A DNA stretch of 64,000 nucleotides. It comes from Pseudoxanthomonas wuyuanensis (GTDB taxonomy: Bacteria > Pseudomonadota > Gammaproteobacteria > Xanthomonadales > Xanthomonadaceae). Under the pieces are notes generated by a model. That model saw only the letters and a list, made by a program, of their open reading frames with translations. It was not told where the DNA came from and did no database searches. Location of the stretch: contig NZ_OCND01000001.1 in the NCBI RefSeq assembly GCF_900215535.1, positions 1 to 64,000 of the forward strand. The letters run 5' to 3'. A program made the translations under genes and the position numbers. Positions 33,874 to 43,372 of this stretch are shown piece after piece (position 1 is the first letter of the stretch; the number at the start of each line of letters is the position of its first letter).

Positions 33874-35517
33874 TCAGCGGCGCCGCACATCCGGGTCGCG
33901 CACGCCTTGGCGGCGCAGTTCCAGCACCTGCGGGGTGATGAAGGCGATGCGGGCATCGATGCGGGCGCGGGCGTAGTAATCCAGGTCGTCGCGCTTTTTC
34001 AGGTTCTGCAGCTGGATCAGCGCCTGCTCGGGCCGCCCGTTCAGGAAAGCGGCCTCGGCGTAGGCCTCGCCGGCGCGGACCTGGTCGCCGGCCAGTTCGT
34101 TGGCACGGGCAAACGACTGCTGGAACACCGGATCGTCGCCCGAGCGGCCCAGCAACGGCCGCAAGACGGCCTGGGCGTGCCGGCCGGACTCGGGGCCGCC
34201 CTGTTCGTTCAGCACCTTGGCGAAGGTCAGCGCCACCGCGCGGTTGTTGGGCATCCGCTGCAGCAGCGCCGCAAAACGCTGGTTGGCCGCCACGGTCCGC
34301 CCGCTGCGCGACTCGGCCTCGCCCAGCGCCAGTTCCAGCCACAGATTGCCGGGGTGCTTGTCCAGCAGGGCGGCCAGTTCGGTGACGGCCGCGCTGCCGT
34401 TGCCGCCCTGCAGATGGGCCAGGGCCAGGCCGTAGTTCTGCGCGTCGTTGAGCGGCTTGCCGCTTTCCCGGCGCAGGCTCTCGTATTCGCGCGCCGCCGC
34501 CTGGGGGGTGGTGGCGCTGAGCACGCGCAAGCGCTCGCGCGCCCAGTCGAACTGTCCGCTGGCGCCGCCGCTGAACATCTCCGACGGCAGCCGCACGTTG
34601 AGCGGCATCAGCGGGTTGTCGCTGGCCGTTTCCGGCACGACGATGGCATTGGGATTGAAGCTTTCGATCCGCTCGCCGCCGCCGGGCACGCGGGTGATTA
34701 GGGTGACGTGATCCTTGCGCATCTGCTCGGCGCGTTGCTGGGCCTCGCTGATGCGGGTGGTGGTGACCGGGTGGGTGCGCAGGTAGTCGGGGACTTCGTA
34801 GTATTCGTTGCTGCGGTTGCCGCGCATGGCCTGCGACATCCGCGCGAAGAAACCGGCCATCGCGTCGGCATCGTAGCCGGCCCGGGCCAGGGTGCGGATG
34901 CCGACCCGGTCGGCTTCGGATTCGTTGGAACGGGTGTAGTCGATCTGGCGCTGCGCCATCAGTCCCATCGCCGAGGCGATGGCCGCCTGCGAGGCGTCGC
35001 CGCTGGAGGTGCCGCCGGCGCTCTGCGCGACCAGGATCGCCCCCAGCATGCCCAGCAGGATCGGAATCTGATCGCGCTGGGCGCGTTCGACCCCGCGCAG
35101 CACATGCTGCTGGGTGACGTGGGCGATTTCGTGCGAAAGCACCGCTGCCATCTCGTCCTCGCGCTCGGCGGTCAGGATCAGCCCGGCATTCATGCCGATA
35201 TAGCCGCCCAGCGTGGCGAAGGCGTTGATCTGGCGGTCCTTCATCAGGAAGAACGTGTAGGACTGCCGGGGCAGGTCGCTATCGGCTCCCAGCCGGTTGC
35301 CGATGCCCTGCAGCCAGTCGTTGAGCAGCGGGTCCTCCAGCAGGTAACCGTAGTTGCGCAGCTCGCGCAGCATCATCGAGCCGTACTCGGCCTGGCGCGC
35401 GGGCGTCAGCAACTCGCCGGCCGACGAGCCGATGTCCGGAAGGCTGGAATCCTGCGACGATGCCAGCGGAGCGGCCAGGGCCAGGGTCAGTGCGGTACAG
35501 AGCAGCAGGCGGCGCAA
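33874..35517 (-). CDS. bepA: Periplasmic M48 metalloprotease/chaperone BepA
   Basis: 547 residues with a cleavable signal peptide (first 21). Zinc site HEIAH (in LSHEIAHVTQQH) with the distal Glu in NESEADRVG; after residue 300 a TPR region with alternating helices. In E. coli BepA (YfgC) helps LptD assembly and degrades misfolded outer-membrane proteins. Divergent from grxC. Confidence 0.93.
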   Translation of the reverse strand: MRRLLLCTALTLALAAPLASSQDSSLPDIGSSAGELLTPARQAEYGSMMLRELRNYGYLLEDPLLNDWLQGIGNRLGADSDLPRQSYTFFLMKDRQINAFATLGGYIGMNAGLILTAEREDEMAAVLSHEIAHVTQQHVLRGVERAQRDQIPILLGMLGAILVAQSAGGTSSGDASQAAIASAMGLMAQRQIDYTRSNESEADRVGIRTLARAGYDADAMAGFFARMSQAMRGNRSNEYYEVPDYLRTHPVTTTRISEAQQRAEQMRKDHVTLITRVPGGGERIESFNPNAIVVPETASDNPLMPLNVRLPSEMFSGGASGQFDWARERLRVLSATTPQAAAREYESLRRESGKPLNDAQNYGLALAHLQGGNGSAAVTELAALLDKHPGNLWLELALGEAESRSGRTVAANQRFAALLQRMPNNRAVALTFAKVLNEQGGPESGRHAQAVLRPLLGRSGDDPVFQQSFARANELAGDQVRAGEAYAEAAFLNGRPEQALIQLQNLKKRDDLDYYARARIDARIAFITPQVLELRRQGVRDPDVRRR

Positions 35518-35689
35518 TCGGACACTCCATGGGAGATAATGACGGGCGCCGGCAGGATGACGTGTCCACCAGCGGAAGGCGTGAATCTGCGGTTAACCGG
35601 CCCGGGACGGGCCGCAGTGTTCCGCCACGCGACTGGAAACCGGCCAGCGGGCGACCCATATTGGACCTGAATCCCGCCGGAGAATTCCC

Positions 35690-35971
35690 TTGAGCGAAGG
35701 CAACACCGGTGCTGCGGCACCCGAAATCATCATATACACCATCGCCATATGCCCTTACTGCGTGGCGGCGAAGAACTTCCTGAAAAGCAAAGGGCAGTCC
35801 TGGAGCGAGGTCCGTATCGATCTGGACCCGGCCGCCCGCGAAACGATGCTCGGCAAGACCCGGCGCACCAGCGTGCCGCAGATCTTCATTGGCGAGACCC
35901 ACGTCGGCGGCTATGACGACCTGATTGCGCTGCACCGGGCCGGCAAACTCGAACCGCTGCTGGCCGGCTGA
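35690..35971 (+). CDS. grxC: Glutaredoxin 3
   Basis: 93 residues. Redox centre CPYC at 21-24, cis-Pro in TSVPQIFIG and glutathione-binding GGYDDL. The start is an uncommon TTG at 35690, supported by GGAGA seven bases upstream and by no alternative ATG before the first strand. It reduces disulfides with glutathione. Confidence 0.94.
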   Translation: MSEGNTGAAAPEIIIYTIAICPYCVAAKNFLKSKGQSWSEVRIDLDPAARETMLGKTRRTSVPQIFIGETHVGGYDDLIALHRAGKLEPLLAG

Positions 35972-36112
35972 GCAGGCGCGCGGGGCGGTATTGCCGCCTG
36001 CGCCCGCGAACGCCCGGCTACGGATGGCCGGGCCGGACGAGCCGCCAACCGGTTTTGCGGCGCCTGCGATGGCGACCGGCATCCCTCCCTTCCTCCCCCT
36101 TCTGGAACCGCC

Positions 36113-36514
36113 ATGGGCAAAGACCGCGCCAACCCTACCGAAGACCGCCTGCGCGAATTCACCGAATTCCGTCAGCGCATGAACCAGCGCATCCTGGCCG
36201 AGCCCAACCAGGTGGTGCGCCGGTTTTTCGCGCTGGACACCCAGACCTACCAGGCCGGTGCGCTCGACGTGAAGACCAAGGAACTGCTGGGCCTGGTGGC
36301 GTCGATGGTGCTGCGCTGCGACGACTGCATCAGCTACCACGTAGCCCAGTGCAAGGAGGCCGGAGTGAGCCGCGAGGAGTTCTTCGAAACGTTCTCGGTC
36401 GGCCTGGTGGTTGGCGGCTCCATCGTCATCCCGCATCTGCGCCGGGCAGTGGATTTCCTGGATCAGCTGGAGGCCGGCGAGGCCGGTATGCCGGCGGCGC
36501 ACGACCACGGCTGA
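36113..36514 (+). CDS. Carboxymuconolactone decarboxylase family protein (AhpD-like)
   Basis: 133 residues, all-helical CMD domain. The CxxCxxxH motif is at Cys69, Cys72, His76 (RCDDCISYH), as in AhpD-type peroxidase partners, which argues for a redox role rather than a true decarboxylase. Downstream of grxC by about 140 bp on the same strand. Confidence 0.9.
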   Translation: MGKDRANPTEDRLREFTEFRQRMNQRILAEPNQVVRRFFALDTQTYQAGALDVKTKELLGLVASMVLRCDDCISYHVAQCKEAGVSREEFFETFSVGLVVGGSIVIPHLRRAVDFLDQLEAGEAGMPAAHDHG

Positions 36515-36856
36515 GGGGTTGGGGACCCGGGACCGGGGACCAGGGACCACGGGCTTGGACGAGTTCCGTTCCTCTTGTTGCCGGGCTGGCTGGGCGGACC
36601 GGGGATTTGCTTGGCTGTTGGGGAGCAACAGCAACCCCTCCTCAAATGCTCTTCAACCGCCGAATGGCGGTCACCCCCTTGCCAGGAGAGAAGCAAGGCC
36701 AGAAGAGCACCTTCTGGTTCCTCGTTCCTCGTCCTTCAGACCAAGGTCGATTTGGGCCCCTGCCGACCGTTCAGGCATAATTGGTAAACCAATCTTCCTT
36801 TCGCGAGCGCGCCACGGCCCCGGCCGGCGCTCGCCCCCTGTTCGGAATACTACTCA
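36515..36856. other. Intergenic stretch with GGGACC tandem repeat
   Basis: 342 bp without a recognisable gene. Four copies of the 7-mer GGGACCN lie at 36522-36548 just after the CMD gene. The remainder includes short matches to common intergenic repeats but no clear ORF with genome-like codons. Confidence 0.5.
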
Positions 36857-37864
36857 ATGACCCAGACGATTACGGTCATCCGCGGCGATGGTATCGGCCC
36901 GGAGATCATGGACGCCACCCTGCATGTGCTCGACGTTCTGAAGGCAGGCCTGACCTACGAGGAAGCCGATGCCGGCATGGTCGCGCTGGAAAAGCATGGC
37001 GAGCTGCTGCCGCAGGCGACGCTGGATTCGATCCGCAAGAATCGCGTGGCGCTGAAGAGCCCGTTGACCACGCCGGTGGGCGAGGGCTTCAGTTCCATCA
37101 ACGTGGCCCTGCGCCGCCATTTCGACCTGTACGCCAACGTCCGCCCGGCCAAGTCGTTCCCCAACACCAAGTCGCGCTTCCCCTCGGGCGTGGACCTGAT
37201 CACGGTGCGCGAGAACACCGAAGGCGCCTACATCGGTGAAGGCCAGTCCCTGTCCGAGGACGGCGAAACCGCTCTGCTGACCCAGAAGGTCACCCGCAAG
37301 GGTTCCGAGCGCATCGTGCGCTATGCCTTCGATCTGGCCCGCAAGACCGGCCGCAAGAAGGTCACCGTGGTGCACAAGGCCAACATCCTGAAGACCACCT
37401 CCGGCCTGTTCCTGAAGGTGGCGCGCGAAGTGGCTGCGCAATACCCGGAGATCGAGTGCAACGAGATGATCGTGGACAACACCTGCATGCAGCTGGTGAT
37501 GCGCCCGGAACAGTTCGACATCATCGTCACCACCAACCTGTTCGGCGACATCATCTCCGATCTGTGCGCGGGCCTGGTTGGCGGCCTGGGCCTGGCGCCG
37601 GGGGCCAATATCGGCACCGAAGCGGCCATTTTCGAGGCGGTGCACGGTTCGGCGCCGGATATCGCCGGCAAGGGCGTGGCCAATCCGTGTGCGTTGCTGC
37701 TGGGCGCCGCGCAGATGCTGGACCACATCGGCCAGCCGGAGAAGGCCGAGCGCCTGCGCGCGGCGATCATCGCCACGCTGGAAGCCAAGGACTCGCTGAC
37801 CCCGGATCTGGGCGGTACCGGCACCACCATGAGCTTCGCCAAGGCCATCGCCAGCCGGGTCTGA
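36857..37864 (+). CDS. icd: NAD-dependent isocitrate dehydrogenase
   Basis: 335 residues, the short isocitrate/isopropylmalate dehydrogenase form. RGDGIGPEIMDAT at the N-terminus, substrate-site RENTEGAYIGEG, and HGSAPDIAGKG, where the Asp following Ala-Pro favours NAD over NADP. It converts isocitrate to 2-oxoglutarate. The symbol is by function. A strong terminator follows at 37891. Confidence 0.92.
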   Translation: MTQTITVIRGDGIGPEIMDATLHVLDVLKAGLTYEEADAGMVALEKHGELLPQATLDSIRKNRVALKSPLTTPVGEGFSSINVALRRHFDLYANVRPAKSFPNTKSRFPSGVDLITVRENTEGAYIGEGQSLSEDGETALLTQKVTRKGSERIVRYAFDLARKTGRKKVTVVHKANILKTTSGLFLKVAREVAAQYPEIECNEMIVDNTCMQLVMRPEQFDIIVTTNLFGDIISDLCAGLVGGLGLAPGANIGTEAAIFEAVHGSAPDIAGKGVANPCALLLGAAQMLDHIGQPEKAERLRAAIIATLEAKDSLTPDLGGTGTTMSFAKAIASRV

Positions 37865-37890
37865 ACGTCGCAACGGCTGCGGATACGGAA

Positions 37891-37915
37891 ACGGGACGCA
37901 GGGCGTCCCGTTTTT
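37891..37915 (+). terminator. Terminator after NAD-IDH gene
   Basis: Stem ACGGGACGC / GCGTCCCGT with a 3-nt loop, followed by a T run. Confidence 0.9.
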
Positions 37916-37997
37916 GTTTCGTCGCTGTCCTATTCAGGGACTTGGTGCGGCCGGTGGCAGGCCGCAGAATCGCCGGATTGCCGAACCAGGTACCCCA

Positions 37998-39326
37998 ATG
38001 ACCGTCCGCCCCAATGCCGCCGCGCTGACCCCGATCCTGCTGTTCCTGGCGCTGTTCTTCGGCGCCGGCATCTATTACACGCTGCAGGGCGAGCCGATGG
38101 GCTTTTATCAGCTGCGCGCGCCGGTCGCGATCCTGCCCGCGCTGGCGTTGGGCGCGTGGCTGGCCAAGCGCCGTGGCGTTGCGCCAATGCCGACGCTGTT
38201 GTCGGGCATGGGCGAAAGCAACGTCATGCTGATGTGCCTGATCTTCCTGCTGGCAGGCGCCTTCGCTACGGTGTCGCGGGCCATCGGCGCGGTGGACGCG
38301 GTGGTGGCGCTGGGCCTGGGGGCGCTGCCGGCCAGCCTGATCCTGCCGGGGTTGTTCCTGGTGGCGGCGTTCGTGTCGCTGTCCATCGGCACCTCGATGG
38401 GCACGCTGGCGGCGGTGGTGCCGATCGCGCTCGGAGTGGCGGATGCGGCGGGAATGGACCGGGTGCTGGTGATCGGGGCGGTGATCGGCGGGGCCATGTT
38501 CGGCGACAACCTGTCGATCATTTCCGACACCACCATTGCAGCCACCCGTAGCCAGGGCGCGGACATGCGCGACAAGTTCCGCGAGAACTTCAAGATCGCC
38601 GTGCCGGCCGCGCTGGCGACGATCGCATTGCTGGTGGCATTTACCGATGCCGCGCCGGTACAGGCACCCGGCGGCGCGTCCGCCTGGCTGGTGCTGCCGT
38701 ATCTGGTGGTGCTGGCGCTGGCGCTGCTGGGGCTGGATGTCGTCGTCGTGTTGGGAATCGGGCTGGTGGTGGCCGGATTGTTCGGTTTCTTTTTCGGCAG
38801 CGACTACGATCTGGTGGCCTTCGCCGGCGATATCTACACCGGCTTCGAGAGCATGCTGGAAGTGACCTTGCTGTCGATCCTGGTCGGCGGCCTGGCCGCG
38901 CTGGTGAAAGCCGCCGGCGGCATGGACTGGCTGGCGCAGACCATCGCCCGCTTCGCCCGCGGCCATACCGGACGGCGGTCGGGCGAGTTCAGCATTGCCG
39001 CGCTGGCCGCAGGGACGGACGTGCTGAGCGCCAACAACACCGTGGCGATCCTGATTTCCGGCAGCCTGGCCAAGGACATCGCCGAACGCCACGACATCAC
39101 GCCGCGCCGTTCGGCCAGCGTGCTGGACATCTTTGCCTGCGTGATGCAGGGCGTGCTTCCCTACGGCGCCCAGATACTGCTGGCATCGTCGCTGGCGGCG
39201 GTGTCGCCGTTGGCGTTGGCCGGCAGCGTTTACTACTGCTGGCTGCTGGCGCTGGTGGCGGTCGGTTTCATGCTGTGGCCGGCAAGACGCCGCCATGCAC
39301 CGGTGGAGCCGTCTGGCGGCACGTGA
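37998..39326 (+). CDS. Na+/H+ antiporter NhaC family protein
   Basis: 442 residues from the ATG at 37998; about eleven membrane segments. Family signature LSIGTSMGTLAAVVPIALG and GAMFGDNLSIISDTTIAAT. It probably exchanges sodium (or malate/lactate-type substrates in some relatives) for protons. Single gene ending before a bidirectional terminator. Confidence 0.9.
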   Translation: MTVRPNAAALTPILLFLALFFGAGIYYTLQGEPMGFYQLRAPVAILPALALGAWLAKRRGVAPMPTLLSGMGESNVMLMCLIFLLAGAFATVSRAIGAVDAVVALGLGALPASLILPGLFLVAAFVSLSIGTSMGTLAAVVPIALGVADAAGMDRVLVIGAVIGGAMFGDNLSIISDTTIAATRSQGADMRDKFRENFKIAVPAALATIALLVAFTDAAPVQAPGGASAWLVLPYLVVLALALLGLDVVVVLGIGLVVAGLFGFFFGSDYDLVAFAGDIYTGFESMLEVTLLSILVGGLAALVKAAGGMDWLAQTIARFARGHTGRRSGEFSIAALAAGTDVLSANNTVAILISGSLAKDIAERHDITPRRSASVLDIFACVMQGVLPYGAQILLASSLAAVSPLALAGSVYYCWLLALVAVGFMLWPARRRHAPVEPSGGT

Positions 39327-39516
39327 ACGCCCGGGGTTTTGCCGGCATTGCCGTTGAAAAGCAATTCGACGTATCGCCAGTCTGCGCCGGTTCTTGCCAG
39401 AAGACCGGTTCCAAAAAAGGTTCTTCCCCCAAGAGCGGGGAAGGTATGTATGGAAGCCGGTGACCAGGGCAGTGCGGGAGAAGCCGACATTCCCGGAAGC
39501 GGGGGAAGAGCAAAGA

Positions 39517-39540
39517 AAAGGGGCGCCAAGGCGCCCCTTT
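39517..39540. terminator. Bidirectional terminator between convergent genes
   Basis: Stem AAAGGGGCGCC / GGCGCCCCTTT with a 2-nt spacer, flanked by A- and T-runs on the two strands; it serves both the antiporter gene and the Bax-inhibitor gene. Confidence 0.88.
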
Positions 39541-39563
39541 CTCGACTCATTGCATCAACCGAC

Positions 39564-40325
39564 TCAGTTGCGCGAATTCAACTTGGCCAGCAGGCGCAGG
39601 AACTCGATGTACAGCCACACCAGCGTCACCATCAATCCGAATGCCCCGTACCATTCCATGTACTTCGGCGCACCCTGTTCCACGCCGCTTTCGATGAAGT
39701 CGAAATCCAGCACCAGGTTCAGCGCCGCGATGACGATGACGAACAGGCTGAAGCCGATGCCGATCAGGCCGGATTCGTGGATCAGCGGGATCTGGATGTT
39801 GAAGAAGCCCAGCACGATGGTGGCCAGATAGACCAGCGCGATGCCGCCGGTGGCGGCGACCACGCCCAGCTTGAAGTTCTCGGTGGCCTTGATCAGGCCG
39901 CTGCGGTAGGCAAACAGCAGCGCGAACAGGGTGCCGAAGGTCAACATCACCGCCTGCATGACGATGCCTTCGTACAGGTGGTTGTAGATGGCCGAGATGG
40001 AGCCCAGGAAGAAACCTTCTACCAGCGCGTAAAGCGGCGCGGTGACCGGAGCCCAGGTCTTCTTGAACACGGTGACCATGGCCAGGATGAAGCCGCCGAT
40101 CAGGCCGCCCCACATGTAAAGCGACGCGCCCGGGGCCACTTCGCCGGTCGGCGACAGGGTCTGGCTCCAGGCGAACGCGGCGGTCAGCACGGTCAGCAGC
40201 AGCAGTACGCCGGTCTTGTTGACGGTGCCGTTCAGCGTCATCGCCCCGGCATCGCGGGAGACGACGGTGCCGCTGCCCAGGTCGAGGAAGGTGGATTCTT
40301 TCAGTACAGGATTGCCGCTGCGCAT
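39564..40325 (-). CDS. Bax inhibitor-1/YccA family protein
   Basis: 253 residues from the ATG at 40325. Seven predicted membrane segments after a polar N-terminus of about 35 residues; contains VEGFFLGSISAIYNHLYEGIV and a late SLFVIVIAALNLVLDFDFIE, typical of the BI-1-like subgroup with extended N-terminus. Role in bacteria not settled (membrane proteostasis or calcium leak). A longer frame through the tRNA genes is rejected. Confidence 0.92.
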   Translation of the reverse strand: MRSGNPVLKESTFLDLGSGTVVSRDAGAMTLNGTVNKTGVLLLLTVLTAAFAWSQTLSPTGEVAPGASLYMWGGLIGGFILAMVTVFKKTWAPVTAPLYALVEGFFLGSISAIYNHLYEGIVMQAVMLTFGTLFALLFAYRSGLIKATENFKLGVVAATGGIALVYLATIVLGFFNIQIPLIHESGLIGIGFSLFVIVIAALNLVLDFDFIESGVEQGAPKYMEWYGAFGLMVTLVWLYIEFLRLLAKLNSRN

Positions 40326-40486
40326 ATCGCTTCTCTCATCGGTTTTCGGACCGCAGTCCCCTGAACGCGAGGATATCGCATCGCGATGAACTGCACATGC
40401 CATTGCGACAGGTCCGTTGACAGCAGGCCCGCAGCTTCCGACAATACGCGGCCTTGTTGCACTTCGGTGCCACGCCGGGCCCTCGT

Positions 40487-40563
40487 CGGGGTATAGCGCA
40501 GTCTGGTAGCGCATCTGCTTTGGGAGCAGAGGGTCGGGGGTTCGAATCCCTCTACCCCGACCA
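40487..40563 (+). tRNA. tRNA-Pro (TGG)
   Basis: Cloverleaf with anticodon TGG in CTGCTTTGGGAGCAG, T arm GGGGGTTCGAATCCCTC, encoded CCA. First of a four-tRNA cluster. Confidence 0.97.
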
Positions 40564-40618
40564 GTCTGGCATTCCCGGGCGGGTAGGGTGCGACAATCCG
40601 GTGCGACGGAAGTTCCAG

Positions 40619-40695
40619 GCGCCCGTAGCTCAACCGGATAGAGCACCGGCCTTCTAAGCCGGCGGTTACAGGTTCGAGTCCTGTCGGGCGCGCCA
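40619..40695 (+). tRNA. tRNA-Arg (TCT)
   Basis: Acceptor GCGCCCG/CGGGCGC, anticodon TCT in CCGGCCTTCTAAGCCGG, encoded CCA. Confidence 0.97.
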
Positions 40696-40730
40696 CCTTC
40701 GCGTTCCGGTGGTAGGTTAGACGTTTCAAT

Positions 40731-40808
40731 GGTGGCTGTAGCTCAGCTGGTTAGAGTACTGGATTGTGATTCCAGATGTCGGGGGTTCGAGTCCCCTCAG
40801 CCACCCCA
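40731..40808 (+). tRNA. tRNA-His (GTG)
   Basis: Acceptor GTGGCTG/CAGCCAC with the extra 5' G typical of tRNA-His at 40731, anticodon GTG, encoded CCA. Confidence 0.97.
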
Positions 40809-40883
40809 TTCAAGTAGTGCCTCGCTCCGGCGGGGATTTGTAACAAGCGGATGAAGCGGTTACACTACGCGACCAGTTTTTCG

Positions 40884-40959
40884 GGGCCGTTAGCTCAGTT
40901 GGTAGAGCAGTTGACTCTTAATCAATAGGTCCAAGGTTCGAATCCTTGACGGCCCACCA
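40884..40959 (+). tRNA. tRNA-Lys (CTT)
   Basis: Acceptor GGGCCGT/ACGGCCC, anticodon CTT in TTGACTCTTAATCAA, encoded CCA. Its last 25 nt are the start of a 135-bp tandem repeat that continues downstream. Confidence 0.97.
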
Positions 40960-41261
40960 AACCCGAAGCGCCCGGCACAGCCGGGCGTTTTCTTTATGCG
41001 GCAGTCAAAGCCACGGGCGCGCTGCGGCGCGTTCGTGGGTCATGGGGGGCTTGGAGCGGGTCGCGGCGCGGTTCGAATCCTTGACGGCCCACCAAACCCG
41101 AAGCGCCCGGCACAGCCGGGCGTTTTCTTTATGCGGCAGTCAAAGCCACGGGCGCGCTGCGGCGCGTTCGTGGGTCATGGGGGGCTTGGAGCGGGTCGCG
41201 GCGCGGTTCGAATCCTTGACGGCCCACCAAACCCGAAGCGCCCGGCACAGCCGGGCGTTTT
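40935..41261 (+). repeat. 135-bp tandem repeat starting in the tRNA-Lys 3' end (2.4 copies)
   Basis: Units begin at 40935, 41070 and 41205, exactly 135 bp apart; the third is partial (about 57 bp). Each begins with GGTTCGAATCCTTGACGGCC plus CACCA (last 25 nt of tRNA-Lys), then a hairpin CGCCCGGC-ACA-GCCGGGCG with T run. The layout resembles the tyrT repeats of E. coli, where each unit carries the tRNA 3' end. Confidence 0.93.
40969..40995 (+). terminator. Terminator of the tRNA cluster, repeated in each 135-bp unit
   Basis: CGCCCGGC-ACA-GCCGGGCG followed by TTTTCTTT. Copies recur at about 41104 and 41239, so read-through transcripts meet three terminators in series. Confidence 0.88.
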
Positions 41262-41442
41262 TTATGGTTCTTTTCACATTCCCGGGGATGTCGGCTTCGG
41301 CGGGAGTCGCCGGTCGTCAGGCTGGGGGTGCTCCGCCCTCCTGACGACGTCGTGTCTTTACGTCGGGCCGCAGGCCATCGTGGCCTGCTCTCCGCACCCC
41401 CAGCCCGCCGACCGTCGCCTTTCGCGAGTTGGTAGATCGTGA
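40996..41442 (+). CDS. Possible repeat-encoded basic peptide (tpr-like position)
   Basis: Because 135 bp is 45 codons, an open frame runs through the repeats: a 45-residue unit starting MRQSKPRARCGAFVGHGG is present twice, rich in Arg and Gly, and begins right after the first terminator. E. coli tpr, a protamine-like peptide, sits in the comparable place. There is no clear ribosome-binding site, so this may be a chance frame. Confidence 0.2.
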   Translation: MRQSKPRARCGAFVGHGGLGAGRGAVRILDGPPNPKRPAQPGVFFMRQSKPRARCGAFVGHGGLGAGRGAVRILDGPPNPKRPAQPGVFYGSFHIPGDVGFGGSRRSSGWGCSALLTTSCLYVGPQAIVACSPHPQPADRRLSRVGRS

Positions 41443-41569
41443 CTTCGGAAAGTCTTTCTTCGTGCGCCGACCTGGCCACCGGCTTCCACATAGACGTCCC
41501 CGCATTTGGGAGAAGGAGCTTTTCTGTGGCGACGGAGTACCGGCGGCGGGTTAGAATGTCGGCGCACCT
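41262..41569. other. Structured intergenic stretch before tRNA-Leu
   Basis: 308 bp with no convincing gene. A perfect 12-bp inverted repeat GGCTGGGGGTGC (41320-41331) / GCACCCCCAGCC (41394-41405) encloses a CAGGCCA-TCG-TGGCCTG hairpin and overlaps a CGTCAG/CTGACG pair, suggesting a folded RNA or a decayed mobile-element end. Confidence 0.5.
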
Positions 41570-41987
<418 letters not shown>

Positions 41988-43283
41988 ATGCAAGTTTCGG
42001 TCGAATCGGTCGGCAATCTCGAACGCCGCATGAGCTTCAGCCTGCCGGCTGAACAGCTGGATACGCATGTCGGCGGACGCCTGCGTGAACTGGCGCGCAC
42101 CGCGCGCATCAAGGGCTTCCGCCCCGGCAAGGTCCCGACCAAGGTCATCGAGCAGCGCTACGGCCAGCAGGTGCGCGCCGAGGCGCTGGACGGCCTGCTG
42201 CGCGAAACCTTCAATTCGGCCGTGCGCGAACAGGCGCTGCAACTGGCCGGCAACCCGCGCATCGAGAAGCAGGGCGAGGACGGGCTGGATTTCGTGGCCA
42301 CCTTCGAAGTGGTGCCGGATTTCGGCGATGTCGACGTGGCCAAGCTCAGCGTCGTCCGCCATACCGCCGAGGTCACCGAGGCCGACATCGACCAGATGAT
42401 CGAGAACCTGCGCCTGCAGCGCCGTACCTTCCAGCCGGTCGACCGCGGCGCGAAGGAAGGCGACCGCGTCGCCCTGGAAACCTGGTCGCAGGCCGGCGAT
42501 GAGCGCATGCCGGCCGAAGGCAGCGAGAAGGGCGCCACCCTGATCGGTTCGGGCGTGATGTTCGGCCAGATCGAACAGGCGCTGGTGGGATTGGCCAAGG
42601 GCGAAGAGAAGTCGGTTACGGTCGACTTCCCGGCCGACTGGCGGGTGCCGGCGCTGGCCGGCCGCCAGGTCGAAGTGCACGTCAAGGTCACCGAAGTCTC
42701 CGAACCGGTGCTGCCGGAAGTGGACAAGGAGTTCATCCGCAGCTTCGGCGTCAAGAACGGCGACGTCGAGCAGTTCCGCGCCGACATCCGCACCAATCTG
42801 GAGCGCGAGCTGAAAGGGGCGCTGATGACCCGGTTGCGCCGCGAAGTGGGCGAACAGCTGATTGCGGCCTACTCCCATGTGGAAATGCCGCCGCGTCTGG
42901 TCGAGAACGAAGCCCGGGCAATGGTCCAGCAGGCGCTCGAACAGGCCCAGCGCCAGGGCCAGCAGGTCCAGCAATTGCCGGAAAACGCCCACGAAGGCTT
43001 CATGGACCCGGCCCGCAAGCGCGTGCTGGTGGGCCTGCTGGTGGGCGAAGTGGCGCGCCGCAACAGCCTGAAGCTGGAGCCGAAGCGGGTGAACGAAACC
43101 CTGCGCTTGATCGCCTCGACCTACGAAGAGCCGGAACAGGTCATTGAGTTGTATCGCAACGACCCCCAGCTTATGAACGGTCTGCAGGCACGCGTGATGG
43201 AAGAGCAGGTGATCGACTGGATCGCCGAGCGCGCCCAACACACCGAGCAGGCGCTTTCGTTCCAGGAAGCCATCCGCAACTGA
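41988..43283 (+). CDS. tig: Trigger factor
   Basis: 431 residues from the ATG at 41988, with GGAG upstream. Ribosome-binding loop [18 protein letters not shown] in the N-domain, a central FKBP-type PPIase domain (about 155-245) and a helical C-domain. It is the ribosome-bound chaperone for nascent chains. First of the tig-clpP-clpX-lon order. Confidence 0.97.
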   Translation: MQVSVESVGNLERRMSFSLPAEQLDTHVGGRLRELARTARIKGFRPGKVPTKVIEQRYGQQVRAEALDGLLRETFNSAVREQALQLAGNPRIEKQGEDGLDFVATFEVVPDFGDVDVAKLSVVRHTAEVTEADIDQMIENLRLQRRTFQPVDRGAKEGDRVALETWSQAGDERMPAEGSEKGATLIGSGVMFGQIEQALVGLAKGEEKSVTVDFPADWRVPALAGRQVEVHVKVTEVSEPVLPEVDKEFIRSFGVKNGDVEQFRADIRTNLERELKGALMTRLRREVGEQLIAAYSHVEMPPRLVENEARAMVQQALEQAQRQGQQVQQLPENAHEGFMDPARKRVLVGLLVGEVARRNSLKLEPKRVNETLRLIASTYEEPEQVIELYRNDPQLMNGLQARVMEEQVIDWIAERAQHTEQALSFQEAIRN

Positions 43284-43312
43284 GGTTCCGGGCTGCACGC
43301 CCGGATCCGCCG

Positions 43313-43349
43313 AGGTCCGGTTATGGCTATGCTTGGCCGGACCTCTTTA
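43313..43349 (+). terminator. Terminator after tig
   Basis: GAGGTCCGG / CCGGACCTC arms (43313-43321, 43338-43346) followed by TTT. A smaller CCGGGC-TGCAC-GCCCGG hairpin precedes it. Confidence 0.75.
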
Positions 43350-43372
43350 CAACACTAGGGCGCGAACAGCCG

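Noticed and set aside
40454-40657. Open frame overlapping the tRNA-Pro and tRNA-Arg genes
   Set aside because: It is translated tRNA sequence, a frequent annotation artefact.
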